A stretch of DNA of 48,451 nt from Spirochaetota bacterium. Lineage in GTDB: Bacteria > Spirochaetota > UBA12135 > COTS27 > JAFLEE01. Shown piece by piece: positions 16,100 through 23,885 of the stretch (the first letter of the stretch is position 1; every line of letters starts with the position of its first letter). The notes beneath the pieces are model-generated. The model did no database searches. It was not told the DNA's origin and saw only the letters and a program-made list of their open reading frames with translations. The translations under genes and the position numbers were made by a program. The stretch covers positions 64,001 through 112,451 of the forward strand of contig JAFLEE010000006.1 of NCBI GenBank assembly GCA_017302015.1, given 5' to 3'.

Positions 16100-18193
16100 T
16101 TACCGCCCCGCAGGCTCCCGCCTCAAAAACAACGCGTCCCAGGCAGGGACGGTGACGCGCTCGCCCACCGCCTCGCCACGATGGATATCGGGGTTCTGGC
16201 TGCCCTTGAGCCGTCGGAACCGGCCGCTGAGGGCCGCGGTCCACGGCGCCTTGGACATGTTGAGCAGCACCACGCCACCGGTGAACTCACGACGCCAGCG
16301 CTCACAGCTGCCGGGGAGCAGCTCGATATTCCTGAGCGCCGTCATGCCGACCTGCTCGGAGACGCTGAACCGGGGTGAGGGTTCGGTATTGGAATCGGCC
16401 CACAACTCGATAGCGTAGCTGCGCCAGGCCCCGTCGGCCAACACCGAGACCGGGCTGGTCTCCCGCCGCCGGGCGATGCCCAGCAGGCTGATGAGGCGCG
16501 GCACCTTTTCAAAATGCTGCCCGGCGCAGTCCCAGGCATCATCGCCGCGGGCCTCGAAACGCAGGGTGTAGTTGCGGCCGGAGACGATGGCGGGCGCCGC
16601 ACCGACATTGCTCAGGCAGATCCCGAACCACCGGGACTTGGGAATGACGAGCGGCGGGACCCCTTTGACGCGCACGGCGTGGGACCCGGGCTCGGTGAGG
16701 GTTTCGGCCTGGAAGCCCGGCGCCACCTGCCACGCCCAACCCGCGCCGGCGAGCAGGTTGGTGGGGGTGAGGTCGCTCTCGTCCCGCACCAGGGGCGCCA
16801 GGGGACGGCCGAGCCAACGCCAGTCGTTGAGGTCCCCGCCATGGTATTCGTCCCAGGCATAAACGCCGGGGCGCTCGGCGGTATCCTCATTGATGGCATT
16901 GGCGGGGTCGAAGCGGGTGGCGGTGAGCAGCAAAAAGGGATGGGGCATGCCCAGCAGGCAGGCGCTGGCCAGGCCGATGCGGAATTGATAGTCCAGGGAG
17001 GCCCCGCCCTCGGCGCGCACGCCGCAGAAGGTGGTGGTGGCGGTCTTGGTGAAGCCGTAGCTCAGGGCCGGCTGCTGGGTGACATTCTCGACCCAGCGGC
17101 GCAGGTGCAGAAAGCACTCCGAGAACTGGTCGGGGTGGTTCTCGCCCGGGAAGGATTCTAATTGCACCCCGTTCACGTACTGCCAGCCCCGCTGGCCCCA
17201 GATGGGGTGGTTGCTGTCCATCTGGATGATCTTGTCCGGGCCCAGCAGCCCTCGCAGGGTTTTCAGGAAGGTCTGGCCGCCCAGGCCGAAGCTGTTCACC
17301 CCGTCGAGGTAGCCGTAGTCGGCCACGAGGTCATTATCGATGTCCATGGGCTGGTGCTCGGGGAAGCCCCAGGTCCAGCGGGCCACATCGAACTCGATGC
17401 CATCCACCCCCCACTCGGCCACCTTGGCGGCCATGAGCCGGGCATGCCACTCCGCCGCGTTCAGCCCCTCCCGTCCGCCCCGGGGGCAGTGGGCGCTGTA
17501 GTTGAGTTGCCACTGGTGGGACCAGAACATCATGTGCCCCGCGACGGCCGCCTGCCCCGCCTTGAAGCTGCGGGCCTTCGTGCCCCACTGGGCCCGCTTG
17601 AGGGTGAGCTGCTTGCCGGACAGGCCGGTGAGCACCACATGCTCGGCGGTGGACCAGTCGGGGCGCCCCGCGGCATCCCGCGAGTAGAGGATGAGCGCCA
17701 AGGGGAAATTGGCATTGGCCTTTTCCACGGACTTCTGGTTTTTGGCGAGGCGCTCGGGCTCGGCGACCTGGCAGGTCTTGTCCTGGGCCCCGAGGTCGGC
17801 GCTCAGCAGGGTCCCGGCCTTGTACAGGCAGTGCCCCGGCCAGACTGCGGTAAAAGATTCTTCATTGATGCCCCCCCAGGCATCCTGGCAGGTGATGATT
17901 TTTCCAGAATGACTGAAGTGGCCCAGCACGGCGGTGCGCAGCGCCGGGATGCTGGGGAAGCCGTGGATGAAGGCGAAATTGCTGGCCGCGTTCAGGGTTT
18001 TCTGCAGCTCGTCGCCCCGCAGCTGGGCGAAGGCCTTGAAGGTCATGGGCTGGGGGAAGGTCTGGGGGATGCGGGAGAGCAGGGCATTGCTCTCGGGCGC
18101 CGAGGCGGCCCCGAGCGGCATGGCCACCGCCCAGATCCACAAGGCCCAGGACCAGGCGAGGCGGCAGCATGGGGTGAGGGGGGTGGGGCGCAT
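16100..18193 (-). CDS. Secreted putative glycoside-hydrolase-like barrel protein
   Basis: 697 residues from ATG 18193, with AGGAG eight bases upstream. A signal peptide (WALWIWAVAMPLGAASA, cut near 32) marks it as exported. The middle part reads as an alpha/beta barrel: the strand VDGIEFDV (263-270) carries an Asp (D269) in the typical place of a barrel-strand nucleophile, and KIIQMDSNHPIWGQRGWQY follows on a later strand. The C-terminal ~200 residues (YTLRFEARGDDAW, REFTGGVVLLNM) look like a carbohydrate-binding beta-sandwich. I cannot name a GH family. It is last in the minus-strand set 22619-16100 but separated from the next gene by 446 bases, so may be its own unit. Codon use differs from the neighbours: Leu is CTG and Gln CAG, where the window elsewhere prefers CTC and CAA, pointing to recent acquisition. 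Confidence 0.65.
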   Translation of the reverse strand: MRPTPLTPCCRLAWSWALWIWAVAMPLGAASAPESNALLSRIPQTFPQPMTFKAFAQLRGDELQKTLNAASNFAFIHGFPSIPALRTAVLGHFSHSGKIITCQDAWGGINEESFTAVWPGHCLYKAGTLLSADLGAQDKTCQVAEPERLAKNQKSVEKANANFPLALILYSRDAAGRPDWSTAEHVVLTGLSGKQLTLKRAQWGTKARSFKAGQAAVAGHMMFWSHQWQLNYSAHCPRGGREGLNAAEWHARLMAAKVAEWGVDGIEFDVARWTWGFPEHQPMDIDNDLVADYGYLDGVNSFGLGGQTFLKTLRGLLGPDKIIQMDSNHPIWGQRGWQYVNGVQLESFPGENHPDQFSECFLHLRRWVENVTQQPALSYGFTKTATTTFCGVRAEGGASLDYQFRIGLASACLLGMPHPFLLLTATRFDPANAINEDTAERPGVYAWDEYHGGDLNDWRWLGRPLAPLVRDESDLTPTNLLAGAGWAWQVAPGFQAETLTEPGSHAVRVKGVPPLVIPKSRWFGICLSNVGAAPAIVSGRNYTLRFEARGDDAWDCAGQHFEKVPRLISLLGIARRRETSPVSVLADGAWRSYAIELWADSNTEPSPRFSVSEQVGMTALRNIELLPGSCERWRREFTGGVVLLNMSKAPWTAALSGRFRRLKGSQNPDIHRGEAVGERVTVPAWDALFLRREPAGR

Positions 18194-18639
18194 CAGATCT
18201 CCTCTCGGGGCGAACGCGCAATCGTCCGCCACCGGCATCCATGCCCGCATTGTCCAATGCTCGGCACGCGCCACCGCGCGCACGGCGGCCCGGGAAAAAC
18301 ATGAACTCAGCGAGTCCCAAGCTCGGTCGCCATCCTGGCGGGGATTTGCGGGTAGCAGCCCACCTGATCGGCCTCCCGTCCTTGGCCTTGGCGGCGGGAC
18401 GGAAACGAATGGGTTTTTCTTTCCTGGTCCGGACCGTTTTGAAGTCACCGGGAGATGCGTCTCCGCGTTCGGGTCGAGGTGCTGTTCTGGGGCGAGGCCC
18501 CGGGCCGAGTGGATGGATGTCATCGACCTATTCCCTTCGTCCACTAGCAAGACGACGAGGTTCGGTTTGGCGGCGTTGCCACCGTCCACGGCGGAGTGTA
18601 GCGTATGGCTTGCCCTAGGCGTATTTATCTTTCTTATCC
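18194..18639. other. 446-base gap with possible decayed sulfatase start
   Basis: No credible gene. On the minus strand, about 18572-18530, a short run reads AAKPNLVVLLVDEG, very like the first strand of sulfatases (KPN-V-LL-DD-G), but the frame after it has no sulfatase motif and runs into the next gene's leader with random composition. It may be a gene remnant left when the flanking genes were inserted. No clear promoter or terminator found. Confidence 0.3.
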
Positions 18640-20622
18640 TCAGCGCGCCTTGAACAGGGCAAACGTGTCTAGTGATTGGAGAAGGCCGCCCCCTTTTTGG
18701 GGCGAAAACTTGGCCCCATCGCTGGCGACCAAATCCCAAGTTTCAACGCTCTCCAAGGGAACGTCTAAGGGGTCCATCGCCAGATTGAGGTTTAACACCA
18801 GCGCAAACGTGCCCTGGGTGGCGGTGCGGAAGACGCGGGAATAGACAGCGGGACCTCCCTTTGCCAGGAGGCTCGCACGGGGCGCCGATGCCAGGAAGGC
18901 CGTGATCTCTTGTTTCCATGCCTCGGGCTCCGAAGCATGGCGCACCACCGTGAGTTTTCCGGACCCGAAAGTCACCGCGACGCCGTTCGGGGCATCGCGT
19001 AGTTCTACGGGAAGATTCGGCGTGGGATAAGTGCCGGTCCATGGGTTCGGTGAAAGGTACAAAATCTGGCCGCCATCCCGGAGGTACTGCAAAAGCGCTG
19101 TGAGGAAGCCGCTATGGCCGTCGGGATCGACGGGGAACATGCCGTCGACAAGCACCAGACGGGGGCAGATGGTGCTCCAGCGCCCCGGCTGGAGGGAGGT
19201 GATCATGCGGAAATCGATGCCCTCGCTGTAGAGCCACTTGGCGATGGGGCTGAAGAAAGCCCGATTCGTCGTGAATATTTCATCCACCGCCTGATCGCTT
19301 AAAAGGAGCACGGGGTCGCTGGCCCGCTCGCGCATGAACCCATCGAAACTTTTGAAGGTCGCATAGGTTTCCTTCATGGCCTCCCCGGTGCTCTTCATTT
19401 TTCGATCGGCCGTGACCATGCCGTAAAAACACTCTTTTTCGGTTCCCGGGTCGTTATTGGCTTGCCCGTTCTTATACCACTCGTCGCAGAAAGCGAACGT
19501 AAAAATCCCGAAAATTTCGGGATGGAAGGCGCAGAGCCAGAGTCCTTGGCGCGTCAGGCGGCCGAACTCCTGCTCGGAGCGACCCAGCGTCGCGAATCCC
19601 GTTTCGGTGACCAGGGCCGGCCTGCTCGGGCCGATGAGGCGGGCCAGGCGGATGGCGTAGTCGCCCCAATCTTTTCCCCAGCTGAAATAAAGATTCTCGC
19701 CCTGAACTTCCTGGAACGAGAAATCGCCGTCTTCGCAGGCCAGATCCCAGCGAGAAAGAAGCCTCGCATAAGAAACCGGGGTGCGCGTATCGACGCTGCG
19801 GATGCCCTCGTAGCCCGCGCGCAGGAAACGCCCGAAGCTGGCGCGCAAAAACATGGCGTATTCATAGCCCAGGATCTTTGAGTCGACCCCTTTCCGGGGG
19901 AACCCCACGTCGCCGAAGGAGGTCCAGGATGCCCCCGTCGCCTGATTGAGACCCTCGATATTGTGGAAGCGCGCTTCGAGCCATGACCGGTACGCGCCCA
20001 GGGTGGTCGGATCGCAACAACCATAGTCCCAAACCTTGGGCTCCCTTTGGCCAATGGTGGTGTATTCATTCCCGAGCAGGTAGGCGAAGGGCGCTTGCCG
20101 CGTTTGATGCGCCGACGCCAGCGCGGCCCCGTCGGAATAAATCCTCGAGGTCGCCCGGGGGTCCGTCCATACCAGCGACTTTGAAATCTTCCCGCTAAGG
20201 TATTCGGATTTTGGCTGGGAGAGATTTTGAACCTGGGGAAGACCCGCGAGATTGAATTCATCGAGGTCCTTCATGAAATTGGGGTCCATTCCCTTCCAGG
20301 TTCGCAGGGCGTTCACGTTCATGTTGGTCACGAGACCCAGGTCGGCGATCTGCTGTTCCCGGGTGCGATTCCAACCCATGGTGGCGTGCCAGGGACTCCA
20401 TCCCAATCCGCGGTAGAAACGACTCTGGCCACTTCGGTTCGTGAATCCGCGGAAGATCGCGAGCGGCTTGGGGTCAAAAGTCCCCACGTGCTCCTCGGAA
20501 TCTGTAGGGACCGCGTAGCCCGATGGCGAAATGACGGCAAGGAGCGCCAACCCGCTCAGGAGAGGGAACCTCGCGCCGGCGCCCAGGGGGTTAAAACTCG
20601 TTGCTTTAGCGATGCTCATCAT
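18640..20622 (-). CDS. Secreted GH42-like glycosidase (clan GH-A)
   Basis: 660 residues, N-terminal hydrophobic segment (LLSGLALLAVISPSGYA) as signal peptide. The catalytic barrel shows the two clan GH-A glutamates: acid/base E186 in YLLGNEYTT (Asn-Glu pair on strand 4) and nucleophile E340 in ALVTETGFATLG (strand 7). The C-terminal half (about 430-600: DPVLLLSDQAVDEIF, PRLVLVDGMFPVD, LLQYLRDGGQILYLSPNP) resembles the glutamine-amidotransferase-like trimerisation domain of GH42 beta-galactosidases, and a small beta domain ends the protein. GH42-like is the best guess; substrate open. GGAGA lies eight to nine bases before ATG 20622 (a second ATG follows at 20619). It is 62 bases downstream of the GH5 gene and probably in one operon with it and the esterase. 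Base composition is AT-richer than in the flanking housekeeping genes. Confidence 0.75.
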   Translation of the reverse strand: MMSIAKATSFNPLGAGARFPLLSGLALLAVISPSGYAVPTDSEEHVGTFDPKPLAIFRGFTNRSGQSRFYRGLGWSPWHATMGWNRTREQQIADLGLVTNMNVNALRTWKGMDPNFMKDLDEFNLAGLPQVQNLSQPKSEYLSGKISKSLVWTDPRATSRIYSDGAALASAHQTRQAPFAYLLGNEYTTIGQREPKVWDYGCCDPTTLGAYRSWLEARFHNIEGLNQATGASWTSFGDVGFPRKGVDSKILGYEYAMFLRASFGRFLRAGYEGIRSVDTRTPVSYARLLSRWDLACEDGDFSFQEVQGENLYFSWGKDWGDYAIRLARLIGPSRPALVTETGFATLGRSEQEFGRLTRQGLWLCAFHPEIFGIFTFAFCDEWYKNGQANNDPGTEKECFYGMVTADRKMKSTGEAMKETYATFKSFDGFMRERASDPVLLLSDQAVDEIFTTNRAFFSPIAKWLYSEGIDFRMITSLQPGRWSTICPRLVLVDGMFPVDPDGHSGFLTALLQYLRDGGQILYLSPNPWTGTYPTPNLPVELRDAPNGVAVTFGSGKLTVVRHASEPEAWKQEITAFLASAPRASLLAKGGPAVYSRVFRTATQGTFALVLNLNLAMDPLDVPLESVETWDLVASDGAKFSPQKGGGLLQSLDTFALFKAR

Positions 20623-20684
20623 CGGCTTTTCTCCGGAGATCCGTTAGGGATCTTGATCGACGCGTTTCAAACGAGGCGAGGGCA

Positions 20685-21815
20685 CTACCGAGACGCCCAC
20701 CGCTTCAGCAGGTATTGGAAGACCGGGGAAAACTCGTAGGACCCATTGATCACACGCAGCCCCTCGGGCATATACGGGTTGAGGCCCCAGCACCAATAGA
20801 CGCCGCCGAGGAAACCGGCGCCGCGAAAACCGTCGAGGAAGGCGTCGACGTCGTTTTGGAAGGGATACTCGCTCATGCGTCGTTTTTCGGTAAGCCCCAC
20901 GCCGAACTCGCCCATGAGAAGCGGCAGCCCCCAGCCGGCGGCGACCGCCTTGAAAAGACTCAATTGTTGGCTCCCCCAATTGTTCCCCACGGGGGCGGCG
21001 TAGAGGTGGGGCGCGTAGATCAGGTTTCCAATGCCCTTCGGAACGATCTTGATCTCGTTCTCCGGGGTCCGGTCGCGTCCGCTTTTCAGCGGACCCGTGG
21101 GATACGACATGTCGAAGAACAGCGTTTTTCCGGTGCGGGCGCGGAGGCCCGCGGCGAGGAAAGTATGGAAGGCGCCTAATTTTTCAAACTGGGCGTAGTC
21201 GAGGATGTGGGGTTCATTGAGGATCTCATAGCCGAAGACCGTCGCCATGCCGTCCACCTGCTCGACGACCTTGAGTTGAAGATCGAGGATGAGTTGCCAG
21301 ACGGTTTTCCCGTCCTGGGTGATGGCGTTGTTCCAGAGGTCCTCGTAGAAGGGCGACTGCGTTTCGTCCCGGGTGCCCTTGTTCGGGTACGCCTTCATCA
21401 GGCGGCTCGGGAAGCCTCCCCCGCGCGGTTTGAAATCCCAAAAACTCGTGGTCTCCCACTGGAAAAAGGTGAAAATAACGCGAACCTGGTGTTTTGCCGA
21501 GAGCGCGGCGATTTCCCTGAGGGCCGCCAGGAAGCGGGCGGGGTTTTTTTCGTAGCTTTCCCAGTAGTAGCCGACCCGCGCGGTGTTGATGCCGCTTTCG
21601 GCCATCAGGCGGAAGCTGCGGGGCAGCCAATCGGCCGGTTCATCGTCGATGCCTTTGCGATCCCCTTGCTCCCGGTCCAAAAGCGCGGCGCAGGAAAAAT
21701 TAACCCCGCGCAATGACGCCACCGGGATGGGGTTGCTTTGGGCCAGCAACAGACCGGCGAGGACCAGGCCCAGGAAACCGATTTTAATGAGTTGGATAAA
21801 CGTTTGGCTTTTCAT
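20685..21815 (-). CDS. Secreted GH5-type endo-glycosidase
   Basis: 376 residues. A signal peptide (FIQLIKIGFLGLVLAGLLLAQ) leads to a compact clan GH-A barrel. Acid/base E201 lies in GYEILNEPHI and nucleophile E303 in LPLLMGEFGVG, both matching GH5 cellulase/mannanase patterns; APHLY (268-272) fits the conserved His-x-Tyr of strand 6. There is no carbohydrate-binding module. GH5 covers cellulases, mannanases and glycoceramidases, and the subfamily cannot be told here. ATG 21815 is preceded by GGGAGGG at four bases; a TTG at 21827 extends the frame but leaves no ribosome site. It starts 25 bases after the esterase stop, so the two share one mRNA. Confidence 0.82.
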   Translation of the reverse strand: MKSQTFIQLIKIGFLGLVLAGLLLAQSNPIPVASLRGVNFSCAALLDREQGDRKGIDDEPADWLPRSFRLMAESGINTARVGYYWESYEKNPARFLAALREIAALSAKHQVRVIFTFFQWETTSFWDFKPRGGGFPSRLMKAYPNKGTRDETQSPFYEDLWNNAITQDGKTVWQLILDLQLKVVEQVDGMATVFGYEILNEPHILDYAQFEKLGAFHTFLAAGLRARTGKTLFFDMSYPTGPLKSGRDRTPENEIKIVPKGIGNLIYAPHLYAAPVGNNWGSQQLSLFKAVAAGWGLPLLMGEFGVGLTEKRRMSEYPFQNDVDAFLDGFRGAGFLGGVYWCWGLNPYMPEGLRVINGSYEFSPVFQYLLKRWASR

Positions 21816-21839
21816 GAACCCTCCCAAGGAATCCTCCTT

Positions 21840-22619
21840 TCACTTCTTGCGCTGGGCGAAAAGCCATTCCCACATGGCCGGTTCGTCGCAGGCTTTCGTC
21901 CAACTATCGTGCCCGGTGGCTGGAAACTCGGTGTATTTCACGGTGCCGCCCGCCTTCGAGACGGCGGCCGTGAGTTCGCGGGAATACCGGACCGGTACGT
22001 TCGGATCGTCTTCGCCGTGGAATGCCCAAACCGGCACCGCGACCATGTTCGAGGCCTCCGCCACGTCCCACGCGCCGCAAATCGGCACGGCCGCGGCGAA
22101 CAGGTTGGGATGGCGGGCGATCGCTCCCCAGGTTCCCACCCCGCCCATGGACTGTCCGGTGATATAGATGCGCGTCGGGTCGATGGCTTCCTGTGCCATC
22201 AAGGCTTGCACGGCTTCTATGAGTATCGGGAGTTTCTCTGGGGGGTTCTCCGGGCGCCCAGGCCGTTTGAGGGAGGCCGTATGGGCCCAAACGGCCGGCG
22301 GGTCGCATTCACCCGCCAGGATGTAGACGGGGTACTGTTCGCGCATCGAAGCGCGCGAGAGGATCCGGCACGCGCGGGCTTCCCCGCTTCCCCTCCCGTG
22401 CATCGCGATGAGCAAGGGGTATTTCTCGCCCGCCTTGACGGCCAGGGGGGCCAACCAGCCGTATTTCATTTCGCCCCCACCGGGACTCCGATACGCCCGC
22501 GTTTCGAAGGAATAGGGGTAGTGCGTGCTGCGAAGCGTGATGGGTTTTTGTTGCGCCGCCCCATCGTCGGCATGGCTGAGGACCATCAGGGTGGCGATGA
22601 GCAATATGATTTCGAACAT
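21840..22619 (-). CDS. Secreted alpha/beta-hydrolase esterase
   Basis: 259 residues with a signal peptide (MFEIILLIATLMVLSHA). The catalytic triad is visible: Ser157 in GQSMGG, Asp204 or 205 in HGEDDPNVP, His237 in GHDSW; the oxyanion strand is YPLLIAMHGRG (67-77). This pattern belongs to the feruloyl/acetyl-xylan esterase and PHB-depolymerase-like group of alpha/beta hydrolases. With two clan GH-A enzymes following it, removal of acyl groups from a plant-type polysaccharide is the likely role. First gene of the minus-strand operon, read from the promoter and operator at 22631-22681. ATG 22619 has no good Shine-Dalgarno sequence. Confidence 0.8.
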   Translation of the reverse strand: MFEIILLIATLMVLSHADDGAAQQKPITLRSTHYPYSFETRAYRSPGGGEMKYGWLAPLAVKAGEKYPLLIAMHGRGSGEARACRILSRASMREQYPVYILAGECDPPAVWAHTASLKRPGRPENPPEKLPILIEAVQALMAQEAIDPTRIYITGQSMGGVGTWGAIARHPNLFAAAVPICGAWDVAEASNMVAVPVWAFHGEDDPNVPVRYSRELTAAVSKAGGTVKYTEFPATGHDSWTKACDEPAMWEWLFAQRKK

Positions 22620-22630
22620 AAAAAGATACC

Positions 22631-22681
22631 AGTAATCATTTTGATTACTTAAATTATCCGTAAAAAAATCTGATAAGTCAA
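22631..22681 (-). promoter_or_regulatory. Promoter and palindromic operator of the esterase-GH5-GH42 operon
   Basis: On the minus strand TTGACT (22681-22676), 17 bases, GATAAT (22658-22653): a strong sigma70-type promoter. Immediately downstream, covering the expected start of transcription, is a perfect palindrome AGTAATCATTTTGATTACT (22631-22649, two 8-base arms, 3-base centre). A repressor bound there would block the operon. The divergent gene encodes a GntR-type regulator, the obvious candidate. A second pair of sites, AAGATACC-GTA, flanks the region in opposite orientation (about 22622-22633 and 22708-22720). Confidence 0.65.
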
Positions 22682-22696
22682 TAAAAATGAGGTCAA

Positions 22697-23821
22697 ATGA
22701 AGTATAATAGGTACCGGTATCTTCCCATGTTGCCCGAAAAACGCACTTTCACCGCCCTCTATCTGCACCTCGCCGAACTGCTTAAGGGCGAATTCCTGCG
22801 GGGCCGCTACACGTCCGATCGTCCGCTACCTTCCGAACGGGAACTCACTCTCAAGCACAAGGTCAGCCGGCGCACGGTGCGACACGCCATCGAACTTCTC
22901 AAAGCGGAAGGTCTGGTATCGAGTTCCGCTGGCAAGGGGAATTTCTTCCGCGCCGTTCCCGGTTCCAAGACTCCCGCTAAAGTGATCGGGATCATCCTTC
23001 ACACGAATGCCGGAAACCCGTTCCAATTGCCTTTTTTCGGGCCGCTATTGGAAGCGTTCACGCTCGTCTGCGAACCCCTCGGCTACGCCACGCGATTCGC
23101 CTTCCTCGGTGGCCAGGATGCGGAACGAGGCACGGAGGCGATCTTGGCCGCCGCCGCCCGCAGAGAAATCGCCGGATTGATCCTCATCGCCACGCTTCCC
23201 GCCTCCATCCTTGAGAAGATCCAACAATCCGGGGTGCCGTGCGTCTCGGTACCCAATTTTCCTGGCATCCCGATCGGACCCGTGGTGTCCTTCGATGCCC
23301 TCGCTGGACAACGCGCGCTGACCGAATGGGTACTCCGAAAAGGCCATCGCCAATTGGGTTACATCCATGGGCGCCTGGAAACCTCGACGATGTCTGAAAA
23401 ATTAGACGGGTTTCGCCTCGCGGCCGCGGCGGCGGGGGTGCTCTCGGAGGCGCGCATCTGCGGTCCGGCGGCTTGGGTCGAAGAGGGCGAAGCTTGCGCG
23501 GGGAAACTCCTCGATGGCGAAGATCGGCCCTCGGTGATCCTTTGCGCCAATGACCACGTCGCGTTGGGGGCCTACCGTGCGGCGAAAAAACGCGGCTTGC
23601 GCGTGCCCCGAGACCTGTCACTCACGGGGTTCGATGACGCGACGGATGCGGCCACCCAAGAACTTGACCTCTGCACCGTGGCCATCCCGCTGCGCGAGAT
23701 CGGCATGGCGGCCGCCGAAAAACTAATGGCCCTTTCGGCTGGCGGTGGCAAACCCACCGTCACCAAATTGCTTTTCCCGGTCCAAATGGTGTTGCGCACC
23801 TCGGTCAGGGAACTCGCATGA
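22697..23821 (+). CDS. GntR-LacI hybrid transcriptional regulator (AraR type)
   Basis: 374 residues. Residues about 14-80 are a GntR winged helix (RPLPSERELTLKHKVSRRTV with RHAIELLKAEGLV), followed from about 93 by a LacI-type sugar-binding domain (VIGIILHTNAGNP, ILAAAARREIAGLILIATLP, RPSVILCANDHVALGAY, LSLTGFDDATDAA). This fusion is the architecture of AraR of Bacillus, which releases DNA on binding a sugar. It lies divergent from the esterase operon and 64 bases upstream of the GH2 gene, so it likely controls both. Start: ATG 22697 has GAGG only four bases away; ATG 22727 fits the domain alignment better and lies 19 bases after a TATAAT at 22703-22708. If 22727 is right, the near-perfect palindrome GGTACCGGTATC (22710-22721) would be a leader operator. 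Confidence 0.88.
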   Translation: MKYNRYRYLPMLPEKRTFTALYLHLAELLKGEFLRGRYTSDRPLPSERELTLKHKVSRRTVRHAIELLKAEGLVSSSAGKGNFFRAVPGSKTPAKVIGIILHTNAGNPFQLPFFGPLLEAFTLVCEPLGYATRFAFLGGQDAERGTEAILAAAARREIAGLILIATLPASILEKIQQSGVPCVSVPNFPGIPIGPVVSFDALAGQRALTEWVLRKGHRQLGYIHGRLETSTMSEKLDGFRLAAAAAGVLSEARICGPAAWVEEGEACAGKLLDGEDRPSVILCANDHVALGAYRAAKKRGLRVPRDLSLTGFDDATDAATQELDLCTVAIPLREIGMAAAEKLMALSAGGGKPTVTKLLFPVQMVLRTSVRELA

Positions 23822-23885
23822 ATCTGGCGAGACGCGCGCCGACTTGGAGACGAGTTCGACTCCAAACGATTCCAGGAGGATGCTC

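Noticed and set aside
18194-18739. Upstream extension of the barrel-enzyme frame beyond its signal peptide
   Set aside because: ATG 18193 has AGGAG and starts a clean signal peptide; the extension has random composition and overlaps the 3' end of the GH42-like gene.
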